DNA from: Flavobacterium panacis
GTDB taxonomy: Bacteria > Bacteroidota > Bacteroidia > Flavobacteriales > Flavobacteriaceae
Assembly (NCBI RefSeq): GCF_024649945.1
Contig: NZ_JANKMS010000001.1
Location: forward strand, 806,001-870,000
Length of the DNA stretch: 64,000 bases
Direction: 5' to 3'
Made by a program: the position numbers and the translations under genes. Positions 17,481-26,139 of this stretch are shown piece after piece. The first letter of the stretch is position 1. Each line of letters starts with the position of its first letter. Below the pieces are notes generated by a model that worked only from the letters and a program-made list of their open reading frames with translations, was not told the DNA's origin and ran no database searches.

Positions 17481-17524
17481 AAAAAAAGTCGCTAAGTATT
17501 TTATAAAACTTAGCGACTTTTTTT
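17481..17524. terminator. Bidirectional terminator
   Basis: A perfect 17-bp stem with arm AAAAAAAGTCGCTAAGT (17481-17497 with 17508-17524) lies between the convergent HxlR and DapB-like genes, with T runs on both strands. Confidence 0.85.
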
Positions 17525-17539
17525 GTTTAAAGACCACTC

Positions 17540-18289
17540 TTAAACCGCAAAATACGGCGTCAAAATATCCTCAAAATTATATAATCCATTTTCTTTCTCT
17601 TTTATATTTTCGGCAACAAAAATTACTCCGTTTCCAAAAGCTTCTCTCGAAATCGATTCATGAATTAAACGTACGGTTTGAAATGGAAATCCAAAGATAA
17701 CTTCATGTTTGCCAACAATTCCTCCTGCTCTCACTACATTAATATTTTCGCTATCGACATCAAGAGCTTCTGCGATTTTTAAAGCTGTTCCAGATGTTCC
17801 TTCTTTGGCTTTAAAATGTTCTTCGTTTACTTCAATATCAACCGAAGGCGCTATTTTCTTCAAAAACTTAGCAGCAAACAATAAAAAATTAACTCCCAAT
17901 GTAATATTGGGCGACCAAAAAACAGTGGTTTTATCAGCAAGTTTCTTTAGTAATTTTAGTTCTTTCTCTTTATAATGTGAGATTGCTGAAATAATCTTTA
18001 CTTTGTTTTTTGCAGCTGTTTCTCCGTAAGTGTAGATTCCTTCACTTGAAGAAAAATCGATAATCACATCTACAGGATGTTTTTCTAATAATTCTTCTAC
18101 AGAAGTATGAGAACTTGAATAGATTAAGCCGGGTTCGTCTGATTGCACTCCAAAAAATTCAGGAACAGATCTGTGTTCTAAAACTGTACTTTGTCTTAAA
18201 ACCCATTCTAAACAGAATTTTTTATTTTCTAATAATATTGAAGCTACTGATTTTCCAGTTTTTCCGAATCCGATTAATCCTATTTTCAT
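17540..18289 (-). CDS. Divergent 4-hydroxy-tetrahydrodipicolinate reductase-like protein (DapB family)
   Basis: About 249 residues. The N-terminal Rossmann motif GLIGFGKTGKS binds NAD(P)H, VDVIIDFSSSEG is the family's second motif, SPNITLGVNFLL replaces the usual ANFSLGVN, and EEHFKAKEGTSGTALKIAE is a shorter, altered form of the catalytic ExHHxxKxDAPSGTA segment. A histidine and a lysine at compatible places remain. RAGGIVGKHEVIFG is well kept. DapB makes tetrahydrodipicolinate for lysine and peptidoglycan. The departures suggest a paralogue or a changed substrate; a canonical copy may lie elsewhere in the genome. The start could also be the ATG two codons upstream at 18295. No lysine-pathway gene is adjacent. 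Confidence 0.75.
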   Translation of the reverse strand: MKIGLIGFGKTGKSVASILLENKKFCLEWVLRQSTVLEHRSVPEFFGVQSDEPGLIYSSSHTSVEELLEKHPVDVIIDFSSSEGIYTYGETAAKNKVKIISAISHYKEKELKLLKKLADKTTVFWSPNITLGVNFLLFAAKFLKKIAPSVDIEVNEEHFKAKEGTSGTALKIAEALDVDSENINVVRAGGIVGKHEVIFGFPFQTVRLIHESISREAFGNGVIFVAENIKEKENGLYNFEDILTPYFAV

Positions 18290-18295
18290 AAGCAT

Positions 18296-18680
18296 TTGTT
18301 TTTTTAATTGAGCAAAATGACTCGTTAGAATTATTGATATTTAAGTGGTTAATATCAATTGAAATTTTAATTAAAACGACAGTTTTGAAACCGCCTGTTT
18401 CGTAAAAATAGGAAAATCATAACAGAATCCCCAATTAAAACTGACTTTTATAACAATAAAAAACGTTCTTAATACGATTTTTTCTATTAAATAAAGATCT
18501 AACTTCAAAAAATCAGAAATAATATCTTATAGTTTTAGAGGCTGACTATGTTATTTTTTAAATGTTTCTTTTTTAACTTATTTCATTAAAATTACCATTA
18601 AAAAAAGGATTTGATAATATACAAGTAATTCTATTTTTAGTAGTTTTATCACCTGATAGCCCCAAAATATCAATACATAA
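18296..18680. promoter_or_regulatory. Intergenic region between divergent DapB-like and DUF1810 genes
   Basis: No gene is seen in 385 bp. A dyad TTGATATT/AATATCAA lies within about 18336-18361, upstream of the DapB-like gene. For the DUF1810 gene a TTG at 18611-18613 and TATTTTTA at 18632-18639 (18 bp apart) form a near-consensus flavobacterial promoter, 42 bp before the start. Confidence 0.4.
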
Positions 18681-19115
18681 ATGACCTACAACAACAATGA
18701 ACTGCTTCGTTTTTTAGATGCTCAGAACAAATTGTATTTGACCGCATTGGACGAAATTAAAAATGGTAAAAAAGAATCTCCTTGGATGTGGTTTATTTTT
18801 CCGCAAATCAAAGGAATGGGTTCGAGTGATACTTCCAAATTTTACGAAATCAAAAATGCTGACGAAGCCATTGCTTTTCTAGAACATCCAATTCTAGGAA
18901 AACATCTTGTCGAAATTACTTCAGAATTAGTCAAAAAGGAAGAAGAAACAGTTAGCAATATTTTCGGAATAAACGATGTTGCAAAACTGCAATCGTGTAT
19001 GACACTTTTTGCGAGTGTTCAAAATTCCGAACCTATTTTTCAGGAAGTTTTACATAAATATTTTGAAGGATCTTCTGATTTTTATACGCTTCAACTTTTA
19101 TACAGTAACCTGTGA
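18681..19115 (+). CDS. DUF1810 domain-containing protein
   Basis: A 144-residue cytoplasmic protein. LLRFLDAQNKLYLTALDEIK, the SPWMWFIFPQIKGMGSS motif (about 33-49) and the helical repeat DEAIAFLEHPILGKHLVEIT are the signature of DUF1810, a calpastatin-like fold of unknown function found in many bacteria. No partner gene is evident: it stands alone between the divergent DapB-like gene and the following metal-related locus. The family is certain, the function is not known. Confidence 0.88.
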   Translation: MTYNNNELLRFLDAQNKLYLTALDEIKNGKKESPWMWFIFPQIKGMGSSDTSKFYEIKNADEAIAFLEHPILGKHLVEITSELVKKEEETVSNIFGINDVAKLQSCMTLFASVQNSEPIFQEVLHKYFEGSSDFYTLQLLYSNL

Positions 19116-19194
19116 AGTCGTAGTAAACAAAGGGATTTTTCCTAAATTAAAATATAAAAAATGTTGCATTTATAGTATTTCAAAATAAGATGTC

Positions 19195-19216
19195 TATATT
19201 TGCAACCCTGTTGCGA
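19195..19216 (+). promoter_or_regulatory. Promoter -7 element with overlapping GCAAC-N3-GTTGC dyad
   Basis: TATATTTG at 19195-19202 matches the -7 consensus. Overlapping its end and the expected start of transcription is the dyad GCAAC-CCT-GTTGC (19202-19214), extendable by a G-T and a T-A pair. It lies about 50 bp before the small His/Cys protein gene and probably binds a repressor. No clear -33 TTG at the usual distance. Confidence 0.5.
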
Positions 19217-19262
19217 TTATCTGTTTTACTATGAGACATTTAATAAACAGAAATGCCACTAA

Positions 19263-19613
19263 ATGAAAAATAGAATCGTAATTGTAAATTTCTTAGCCGC
19301 TTTTGCAGTATTGTTTGCCATGCTGTTTCAAACGGTGCACTCTTACGAACACTTTTTCAAACAACTTTCAGAAAAACCTTGTGAGCATCATAACAGTGCC
19401 AATCAAAAGGAAATAACACACAGTCATGAAGTAGATACAAAATGTCATGTTTGTCATTTTGCATTTAGTACTTTTATTCCGAATTCGTTTCAGACTGTAA
19501 TTTTTCAAAAAGCTCAAATTGAAAGTAAACCGATTTACATTTACACACAATCGGTTTCAACCTTTTTTAAAGGCAGTTTATTCGCTTTAAGGGCACCTCC
19601 TGCTCTATTTTAA
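19263..19613 (+). CDS. Small exported His/Cys-rich protein, DUF2946-like
   Basis: A 116-residue protein with an N-terminal hydrophobic segment (about residues 6-24) serving as signal peptide or anchor. Potential metal ligands are clustered: Cys40, His42, His43, His53, His55, Cys61, His62, Cys64 and His65 (a CHVCH motif). The C-terminal ALRAPPALF recalls the RAPP ending of DUF2946-type proteins, which also carry a C-x2-C motif and occur beside metal and TonB-receptor genes. It is about 200 bp upstream of an ABC/TonB-receptor operon on the same strand. A role in periplasmic metal sensing or delivery is inferred. Confidence 0.6.
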   Translation: MKNRIVIVNFLAAFAVLFAMLFQTVHSYEHFFKQLSEKPCEHHNSANQKEITHSHEVDTKCHVCHFAFSTFIPNSFQTVIFQKAQIESKPIYIYTQSVSTFFKGSLFALRAPPALF

Positions 19614-19814
19614 GTTTTACAACATTTATATTTTAGATGAAAAGAATCTTTTTGCTTTGCTGCGAAGAGCTTTCTCGTAATCATTTTATGTTTCGATTTT
19701 AACAGCATAAGTGTCTGTAAATTTTTCAATTTTCATTTCATAAAGAATTTCAACTTATCCAAATAGAGTTCAGAAATTCTTATTCATTCAATATTCAAAT
19801 CCAAACAAATAATT

Positions 19815-20510
19815 ATGCTTACAGCTGAAAATCTCACCAAAAAATATGGTGATTATACTGCTTTGAACGCTTTAAACTTAACAATCAAAGAAGGCGAAAT
19901 ATTTGCCCTTTTAGGTCAGAATGGCGCTGGAAAAACGACTACCATAAATCTATTTTTAGGTTTTATAGAACCATCCGAAGGCTCTTTAACCATCAACAAT
20001 ATCCCTGTTACTTTAAACGCAAAAACAACTAAAGAATTTGTCGCTTATATTCCAGAAACTGTAATGTTGTACCCGAACTTAACAGGTTTGGAAAACCTTA
20101 AATTTTTCTCTTCACTGGCTGGTTTTAAATATTCTAAAGGCGAACTGGTTTATTTTTTAGAGAAAGCAGGTTTACAAACTAAAGCCCACGATCAAAATCT
20201 TGGCGGTTATTCTAAAGGAATGCGCCAAAAAGTGGGAATTGCAATTGCGATTGCCAAAAAAGCAAAAGTCCTTTTGTTGGATGAACCTACAAGTGGTTTA
20301 GATCCGAAAGCTTCTAATGAATTTTCCCAAATCCTAAAAGAACTTTCTGCAGACGGAACGGCAATTTTAATGGCAACTCACGATATTTTCAGAGCTCGTG
20401 AAGTGGCTTCGCATATCGGAATTATGAAACAAGGAAACTTAGTTACGGTAATTGAAGCTTCTAAAATTTCGGCTAATGAGCTAGAAGATTTGTATTTACA
20501 AACGGTTTAA
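19815..20510 (+). CDS. ABC transporter ATP-binding protein
   Basis: A 231-residue ATPase with every motif intact: Walker A GQNGAGKT (34-41), signature YSKGMRQKV (132-140), Walker B VLLLDEPTSG (152-161) and the switch histidine in ATHD (His189). It is closest in style to the NosF/CcmA-like group that drives ABC-2 type permeases. It is the first gene of a tight operon: the TonB receptor starts two bases after its stop, followed by two DUF3526-type permeases that presumably are its membrane partners. The substrate is unknown. Confidence 0.88.
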   Translation: MLTAENLTKKYGDYTALNALNLTIKEGEIFALLGQNGAGKTTTINLFLGFIEPSEGSLTINNIPVTLNAKTTKEFVAYIPETVMLYPNLTGLENLKFFSSLAGFKYSKGELVYFLEKAGLQTKAHDQNLGGYSKGMRQKVGIAIAIAKKAKVLLLDEPTSGLDPKASNEFSQILKELSADGTAILMATHDIFRAREVASHIGIMKQGNLVTVIEASKISANELEDLYLQTV

Positions 20511-20511
20511 A

Positions 20512-22803
20512 ATGAAAAATATATTTTCTTTATTACTTGTAGTAAGTACCTACTCTATTGTCAATGCGCAGCAAAATACAAAAGTCAAAGACAGTATTAG
20601 AAAAGATTCTTTAGAATCTAAATTAAATGAATTGCAAACTGTTGAGATTATTGGACGCTCAACGCGAAAATACAATAGCGATTATTCTTTTTCTGCTACT
20701 AAAACGGCCACTTTAAATAAAGATATTCCGCAGTCAATTTCGTCTATCACCAAAGAATTGATTGCCGATAAAGGCGCGATTTATGTAGCCGATGTTGTAA
20801 AAATGGCAAGTGGCGTTATTCCAGCAAGTTATTACAATCAATATACGATTCGTGGTATTAGTCAAAATGAAGAGGGTCAGATTATAAACGGAATGCGAAC
20901 AAGACAATATTATTTTTTACAACCGTTAACAAATAATATTGAACGCGTTGAAGTGATAAAAGGACCATCTAGCGCTACGTTTTCTTCTGTTGATCCAGGC
21001 GGAAGTATTAATATGGTGACCAAAAAACCGTTGGCAATAGACCGAAAAGAAGTCAGCTTGACGGTTGGAAGTTTCAGTACTTTGCGCGGAACATTGGATT
21101 TCACAGGACCTTTGAACGAATCGAAGACACTTTTGTATCGTTTAAACGGAGCGTACCAAGAAGCGAAATCATTTCGAGATTTGGTAAACAATAAGTCGTT
21201 TCTGATTTCTCCTTCTTTCAGCTATATTCCGAATGAAAAAACGGCAATCAATACCGAATTGATTTTAAGCGACATGACAGGGGTTCTAGACCGCGGACAG
21301 CCAATTTTTGGCGCTGTTGCTGGCAAAACCGATTTGAATAAAACGCCAATCAGTTTAAATTTAGGCGCTTCTGGCGATTATTTTAAATCAAAAGAAATGA
21401 TTTTTATGACCAATTTAGCGCATAAATTTTCATCAAAAATTGGTTTCAACGCTTCTTACATGAAGCAGACTTGGACAGAAAATCTTCAAGAACATCGCAC
21501 TACCAATGGTTTTGCGGTTGATATGAACAATCAGCCTGTGACAAGTCTTGCCATGATGCAGTTTGTACAGCGTAAGCAATATTGGGATATTGACAATTTG
21601 AGTGCTTATTTTAATTTTGATTTTAAAACAGGACCTCTTAATCATAAACTTTTAACGGGTTACGATTTAAGCAGTTGGAATAAAAATATTGGAGGCGGAC
21701 AAAATGCTGCTAGAGGTTATTTATTAAATGATGGAACTGTAGCAAGCACTTTTGTTCCTGCAAATGCTTCCAATTATCAAACAATCACAGTAAATGGTAT
21801 TATTTTGCCAAAACCAAATGTGAATTTCTTTGATTTAAATAATCCTTCCTATGCGCTAAGAAATACGCAAGATTATGTTTTAAATGTTCGTACCGCACTT
21901 CCATCGGCGCTTACAACTACAAACGCTGTTTATGTTCAAGATCAAATTCAGTGGGAAAAATTTACTTTTTTATTGGGGTTGAGAAACGAATGGTTTGAAG
22001 ATATTACGAATTATGAAACAAATAATGAACTAACGGTTAAAAAATCTGCTTTATTGCCAAGAGTTGGAATTACGTACGCGATCAATAATGCTATTAATGT
22101 TTATACTACTTACCTAGAAGGTTATCAACCACAATCCAATACCACAACGTTGATGCCTCAAACAGGAAGTTTACCTGGAGGGAGTCTTTTTAAACCTCTT
22201 GAAAGTGATTTAAAAGAGTTTGGATTAAAAGCTGTTTTCTTCAATAATACGGTAAGTTTTAATGCCGCAGTTTATGAAATCAATCAACGTAATATTTTAA
22301 TGAATGCCAATGATCCCGTAAATCCAGATTTATTAGTGACCAGAGGTTCTGAAAGAAGCCGTGGATTTGAATGTGATCTGGCAGGATACATTACTCCAGA
22401 TTGGCAGATAAATGCTTCTTACAGTTATATTGATGCCGAAATTACAAATGACGCGAACGCTTCATTAATTGGTCAGCGAAAACAGAATACGCCTAAAAAC
22501 AGCGCTAATCTTTGGACACGCTACAATTTTGCTTCCGATTCGTTTCTGGATGATTTCGGAATTGGTTTAGGAATGCAGTATCAAAGCAGTAAAGTGCCTT
22601 GGTTTACAAGAGATTTTACACTTCCTGATTTTACCATTTTTGATGCCGCTCTTTATTACAAACCTAATGGAAGCCAAATGCAGATTGCCGTAAATGCTGG
22701 TAATCTTCTTAATAAAACGTATTGGTTGGGCGCGCAGAATTATCTGCGTTTGTTTCCTGGAAGTCCAAGAAATGCCAGCCTTACTGTAACTTATAAATTT
22801 TAA
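20512..22803 (+). CDS. TonB-dependent siderophore-type receptor within an ABC operon
   Basis: A 763-residue outer-membrane receptor. The signal peptide ends at VNAQ (about 19). Unlike the receptors at 5244 and 11641 it has no carboxypeptidase-like N-terminal domain. The plug is at about 65-170 (IPQSISSITKELIADKG, YTIRGISQNEEGQIINGMR, ERVEVIKGPSSATFSSVDPGG) and the barrel ends SLTVTYKF. The KGP...DPGGSINMVTKKP motif places it among TIGR01783-like siderophore receptors. It sits between an ABC ATPase gene (1 bp gap) and two ABC permease genes (5 bp gap), so all four proteins are co-produced. Its ligand is likely the compound handled by that ABC system. Confidence 0.88.
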   Translation: MKNIFSLLLVVSTYSIVNAQQNTKVKDSIRKDSLESKLNELQTVEIIGRSTRKYNSDYSFSATKTATLNKDIPQSISSITKELIADKGAIYVADVVKMASGVIPASYYNQYTIRGISQNEEGQIINGMRTRQYYFLQPLTNNIERVEVIKGPSSATFSSVDPGGSINMVTKKPLAIDRKEVSLTVGSFSTLRGTLDFTGPLNESKTLLYRLNGAYQEAKSFRDLVNNKSFLISPSFSYIPNEKTAINTELILSDMTGVLDRGQPIFGAVAGKTDLNKTPISLNLGASGDYFKSKEMIFMTNLAHKFSSKIGFNASYMKQTWTENLQEHRTTNGFAVDMNNQPVTSLAMMQFVQRKQYWDIDNLSAYFNFDFKTGPLNHKLLTGYDLSSWNKNIGGGQNAARGYLLNDGTVASTFVPANASNYQTITVNGIILPKPNVNFFDLNNPSYALRNTQDYVLNVRTALPSALTTTNAVYVQDQIQWEKFTFLLGLRNEWFEDITNYETNNELTVKKSALLPRVGITYAINNAINVYTTYLEGYQPQSNTTTLMPQTGSLPGGSLFKPLESDLKEFGLKAVFFNNTVSFNAAVYEINQRNILMNANDPVNPDLLVTRGSERSRGFECDLAGYITPDWQINASYSYIDAEITNDANASLIGQRKQNTPKNSANLWTRYNFASDSFLDDFGIGLGMQYQSSKVPWFTRDFTLPDFTIFDAALYYKPNGSQMQIAVNAGNLLNKTYWLGAQNYLRLFPGSPRNASLTVTYKF

Positions 22804-22808
22804 TTTAT

Positions 22809-24260
22809 ATGAAATTATTTCAAACAGAACTCCTTATAGCCAGACATTTTAAACACTCTGTTTTTAAAAATTCGGCAGTTTATATTATTACCCTTTTTAT
22901 TGGACTTTTACTCTTGTATTCGGCTTTTACAGGTTGGGACAATTACAAAAGTCAGAACGAAACCAGCGAAAAATACCAGCACGAATCGAGAGAAGATTGG
23001 TTGAAAAATCCTGATAAGAATCCGCATAGAATGGCGCATTATGGGAATTTTGCTTTTAGAAAAAGTACACCTTTAAGCGTTTTTGAATTCGGAATGGAAC
23101 CTTTCTTTGGAAATGCTATTTTTCTTGAAGCACACAAACAAAATACAGCCAATTTCTCTGAAGCCGGTTTTTCAAACAGTATGCTTCGTTTTGGCGAAAT
23201 TAGTATTGCGATGGTTTTACAGATTTTATTGCCACTTTTAATCTTTTTCTTAGGTTTTAATGCAATTGCGTACGAACGTGAAAACGGTACTTTGAAAATT
23301 CTTCTAACGCAGGGAATCAATTGGAAACAGCTTTTAATTGGAAAAGCGTTAGGAATTGCCAGCGTTATTATGTTATTATTTATTCCAACAATTCTCGTTT
23401 TGGTTTTTGTATGGCTGTTTCTACAAGATTTCAGTATTACAACTGATGAAACGGTCAAAATGCTTTTGTTTATCCTTTTTCATTTGGCTTATCTCCTATT
23501 CTTTTGTGTTATTGCCGTTTTGGTTTCTGCGATAAGCAAAACTTCCAAAAAAGCTTTAGTAACACTTATTGGAATTTGGCTGCTGTTTACGATAATTTTA
23601 CCAAGAACGACGCAGGCAATTGGAGCTTATATTTTTGAAGCACCTTCAAAAATCCAGTTTAACAGCGATATTGAGAAAGATATTCTAAAACAAGGTGACA
23701 GCCACAATCCGAATGATCCGCATTATAAAGCAATTAAAGACTCTTTACTGCGTGTTTACAAAGTCGATTCGGTACAGAAACTTCCTTTTAACTATTCCGG
23801 TTATATCATGACGGAAGGTGAAAAAATAAGTTCGAGAATTTACAACGAACATTTGGCTTCGCTTTTGAAGATTTATAAAAAACAAAATAGCTTTTCTAAA
23901 ACAGTTTCTTTTCTGAATCCGTACATCGCCATCAAAAATTTATCTATGGGATTATCTAATACAGATTATGAATCGTATATCGATTTCCAGAAACAAGCCG
24001 AAGATTATCGTTATGCAATGGCACAGAAAATGAATGCGTTGCAGATTAAATACATCAGCAATAAAAAACCTGGGCCAAATGACAAACCTTTGACAATTGG
24101 TAAAGAACATTGGGCTGATGTTGAAGAATTTCATTATGAGCCCAAAGAAATTGGAACGGTTCTTAAAAACGAAATCATCTCCATTATTTCGATTGTATTG
24201 TGGATTGCAGTGCTTTTGATTTTAATTAGAATCGCCTCTCAAAAACTTAAAGCTATTTAA
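22809..24260 (+). CDS. ABC-2 type permease, DUF3526-like (first copy)
   Basis: A 483-residue membrane protein. One helix near the N-terminus (about 26-44) is followed by a roughly 90-residue outer loop, a core of about five helices (about 140-270: LQILLPLLIFFLGFNAIAYERENGTL, ...), a second large loop rich in charged residues (about 280-445) and a final helix (about 455-475). This layout and the YERENGTLKILLTQG motif after helix 2 are typical of DUF3526/NosY-like ABC-2 permeases. It is followed two bases later by a second, similar permease, suggesting a heterodimer with the ATPase at 19815. Confidence 0.82.
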   Translation: MKLFQTELLIARHFKHSVFKNSAVYIITLFIGLLLLYSAFTGWDNYKSQNETSEKYQHESREDWLKNPDKNPHRMAHYGNFAFRKSTPLSVFEFGMEPFFGNAIFLEAHKQNTANFSEAGFSNSMLRFGEISIAMVLQILLPLLIFFLGFNAIAYERENGTLKILLTQGINWKQLLIGKALGIASVIMLLFIPTILVLVFVWLFLQDFSITTDETVKMLLFILFHLAYLLFFCVIAVLVSAISKTSKKALVTLIGIWLLFTIILPRTTQAIGAYIFEAPSKIQFNSDIEKDILKQGDSHNPNDPHYKAIKDSLLRVYKVDSVQKLPFNYSGYIMTEGEKISSRIYNEHLASLLKIYKKQNSFSKTVSFLNPYIAIKNLSMGLSNTDYESYIDFQKQAEDYRYAMAQKMNALQIKYISNKKPGPNDKPLTIGKEHWADVEEFHYEPKEIGTVLKNEIISIISIVLWIAVLLILIRIASQKLKAI

Positions 24261-24262
24261 TT

Positions 24263-25612
24263 ATGTTAGCATTATTATTCAAAAATTTTATTCGGTCAAA
24301 AGGGACCAAAATAGGCTTGCTTTTCTTGCTTTGCATTGGTTTTATAAGTCTTTTAATTGGAAAACAATTTCAAGACAAACAACAAAATAGTATTCAGGAA
24401 GCTTCTATTTATCAAAAGGAACATATTGCCAGAAATGCTAAGTATCATAAAGACGAAATTGGACTTTTATTGTATTACATCAAATTTTCTTTAGTCAATA
24501 ATACATTACCTCTAAACAGTTTAGCGATTGGACAGCGTGATGTTAATCCGTCGATTCAAAATGTTACGATTCGTGGTTTAGAAGGTCAGAAATACGATTC
24601 GGAACTCAATAATCCGAATAATTTATTGGCAGGAAATATTGATTTTAGTTTTGTGCTTATTTATCTTTTCCCGCTTCTAATTATTACTTTTTCATACAAT
24701 ATCATTTCTGAAGAAAAAGAAAGCGGCACTTGGAAAATTGTGGCAACGCAAAGTCAAAACACTTTCAAATACATTCTTCAACTATTTTATGTAAGGATTC
24801 TGAGTTTAATTGCTTTGCTTACGATTCTACTTTTTACAGCAGTTTTATTTTTAAATATTCCGTTAGATCAATCGTTTTTTGTTTTCTACGGAATTGGAAT
24901 TCTTTATATTTTATTTTGGTTTGCGGTTTGTTTCTTTATTGTTTCGCTGCAAAAGCATTCTAATTTTAATGCCGTAATATTATTAACCATTTGGCTGTTT
25001 TTAATTATTATTGTTCCTGCTGGAATCAATGCTTTTATTGTGAATAAATACAAAGTTCCTGAAGCTTTAGAACTGACTTTACAGCAACGAAATGCGTATC
25101 ATGAAAAGTGGGATATGGATAAAAATGAGACTTTAGAAAAGTTTTTTAAACATTATCCGCAGTTTAGCAAATACAAAACGGCTGAGGGCAAAGATTTTAG
25201 CTGGTTATGGTATTTTGCGATGCAACAAATGGGTGACGACGAATCGGCTTTGCAATCGAAAGAATTAGAAGCAAAACTGGAACAGCGAAATCGCGCTGGC
25301 GAACTTATTGCACAATTTATTCCAACGCTTCATACGCAGATTCAACTCAACGAAATTGCAAAATCTGATTTGCGAAACCAGCTTCTTTTCTTAAAAGAAA
25401 CCACACAATTTCATGAAAAACTTCGTCTGCATTTTTATCCAAAAATATTTGAAAATGCACCAGTTGATCAGCAAAAATGGGAAGATTTTAAAGTAGAAAC
25501 TTTTAAAGATGCAACTACAATTAGTTTTGGAAAAGCCTTTTTACCTTTATTGCTTTTCATTTTATTGTTGATTGGTTTTGGATGGCGTAATTTTAATCGT
25601 AACGTTATTTAA
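24263..25612 (+). CDS. ABC-2 type permease, DUF3526-like (second copy)
   Basis: A 449-residue membrane protein with the same plan as its upstream neighbour: an N-terminal helix (about 15-30), an outer loop, a helical core starting FVLIYLFPLLIITFSYNIISEEKESGTWKIVATQ (about 130-163; shown here only as landmarks), a second outer loop and a C-terminal helix. The SEEKESGTW segment corresponds to YERENGTL in the first copy, so the two are paralogues. Its stop codon TAA is part of the TTAACCGC unit that begins the repeat block at 25611. It closes the operon. Confidence 0.82.
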   Translation: MLALLFKNFIRSKGTKIGLLFLLCIGFISLLIGKQFQDKQQNSIQEASIYQKEHIARNAKYHKDEIGLLLYYIKFSLVNNTLPLNSLAIGQRDVNPSIQNVTIRGLEGQKYDSELNNPNNLLAGNIDFSFVLIYLFPLLIITFSYNIISEEKESGTWKIVATQSQNTFKYILQLFYVRILSLIALLTILLFTAVLFLNIPLDQSFFVFYGIGILYILFWFAVCFFIVSLQKHSNFNAVILLTIWLFLIIIVPAGINAFIVNKYKVPEALELTLQQRNAYHEKWDMDKNETLEKFFKHYPQFSKYKTAEGKDFSWLWYFAMQQMGDDESALQSKELEAKLEQRNRAGELIAQFIPTLHTQIQLNEIAKSDLRNQLLFLKETTQFHEKLRLHFYPKIFENAPVDQQKWEDFKVETFKDATTISFGKAFLPLLLFILLLIGFGWRNFNRNVI

Positions 25613-26060
25613 CCGCAAGGAACGCAGAGATTTTTTCGCAGAGTTCGCGAAGTTTTTTTAGCTTTTTGAGAATGCTTTTTTAAAGCGAAGATCGCAGAGT
25701 TGTTTTGTATAATTATTTTAAACATAGCCCAAGGTTTCAACCTTGGGATCTATATTGTGTTAAATTCATTGCGTACCCAAGGTTGAAACCTTGGGCTATA
25801 TTTTACAAAGAGTTCGCAAAGTTTATTCGTTAAGCTTTGCGGACTTTTTTTATTCTCATTTCTTAGATTATTAAATTGAATATTTGCGTTCTTTGCGTTA
25901 AAAAAACTTTGCGTCCTTTGCGTTAAAAATCTTTGCGAACTTTACGTAACCTTTGTGTCTTTGCGGTTAAAAAAAAACACCAAACCCAACCTTTTCTGAA
26001 TAAAATTTCTTCAAACAATCAATAATTTTATTTTATTTAGAATTAATATAAATAAACTTT
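25611..26060. repeat. Nested inverted-repeat block
   Basis: No gene is seen. Outer AACCGCAAGG...CGCAGAG units (25611-25660) face CTTTGCGT units ending in CTTTGTGTCTTTGCGGTT (25951-25968). At the centre is a perfect 23-bp inverted repeat (25725-25747 with 25776-25798) whose arms are each self-complementary around CCCAAGGTT/AACCTTGGG. The block could fold as one large hairpin and may end transcription of the ABC operon. Confidence 0.7.
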
Positions 26061-26068
26061 TATATTTG
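26061..26068 (+). promoter_or_regulatory. -7 promoter element of the sigma/anti-sigma/SusCD locus
   Basis: TATATTTG matches TAnnTTTG and lies 72 bp before the sigma factor start. No TTG was found at the usual -33 distance. Confidence 0.45.
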
Positions 26069-26139
26069 CCGCTTTCTTAGCAAACACGAGTATAATTTAA
26101 AATTTACTTAATATTGCTTTCCCAAGTAAATTTTGATTA

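Noticed and set aside
17043..17537. Minus-strand frame of 164 codons opposite the HxlR gene
   Set aside because: It is antisense to a well-supported regulator and covers the operator and terminator.
25611..25968. CRISPR array
   Set aside because: The repeats are inverted and nested, not regularly spaced direct repeats, and no cas gene is present.
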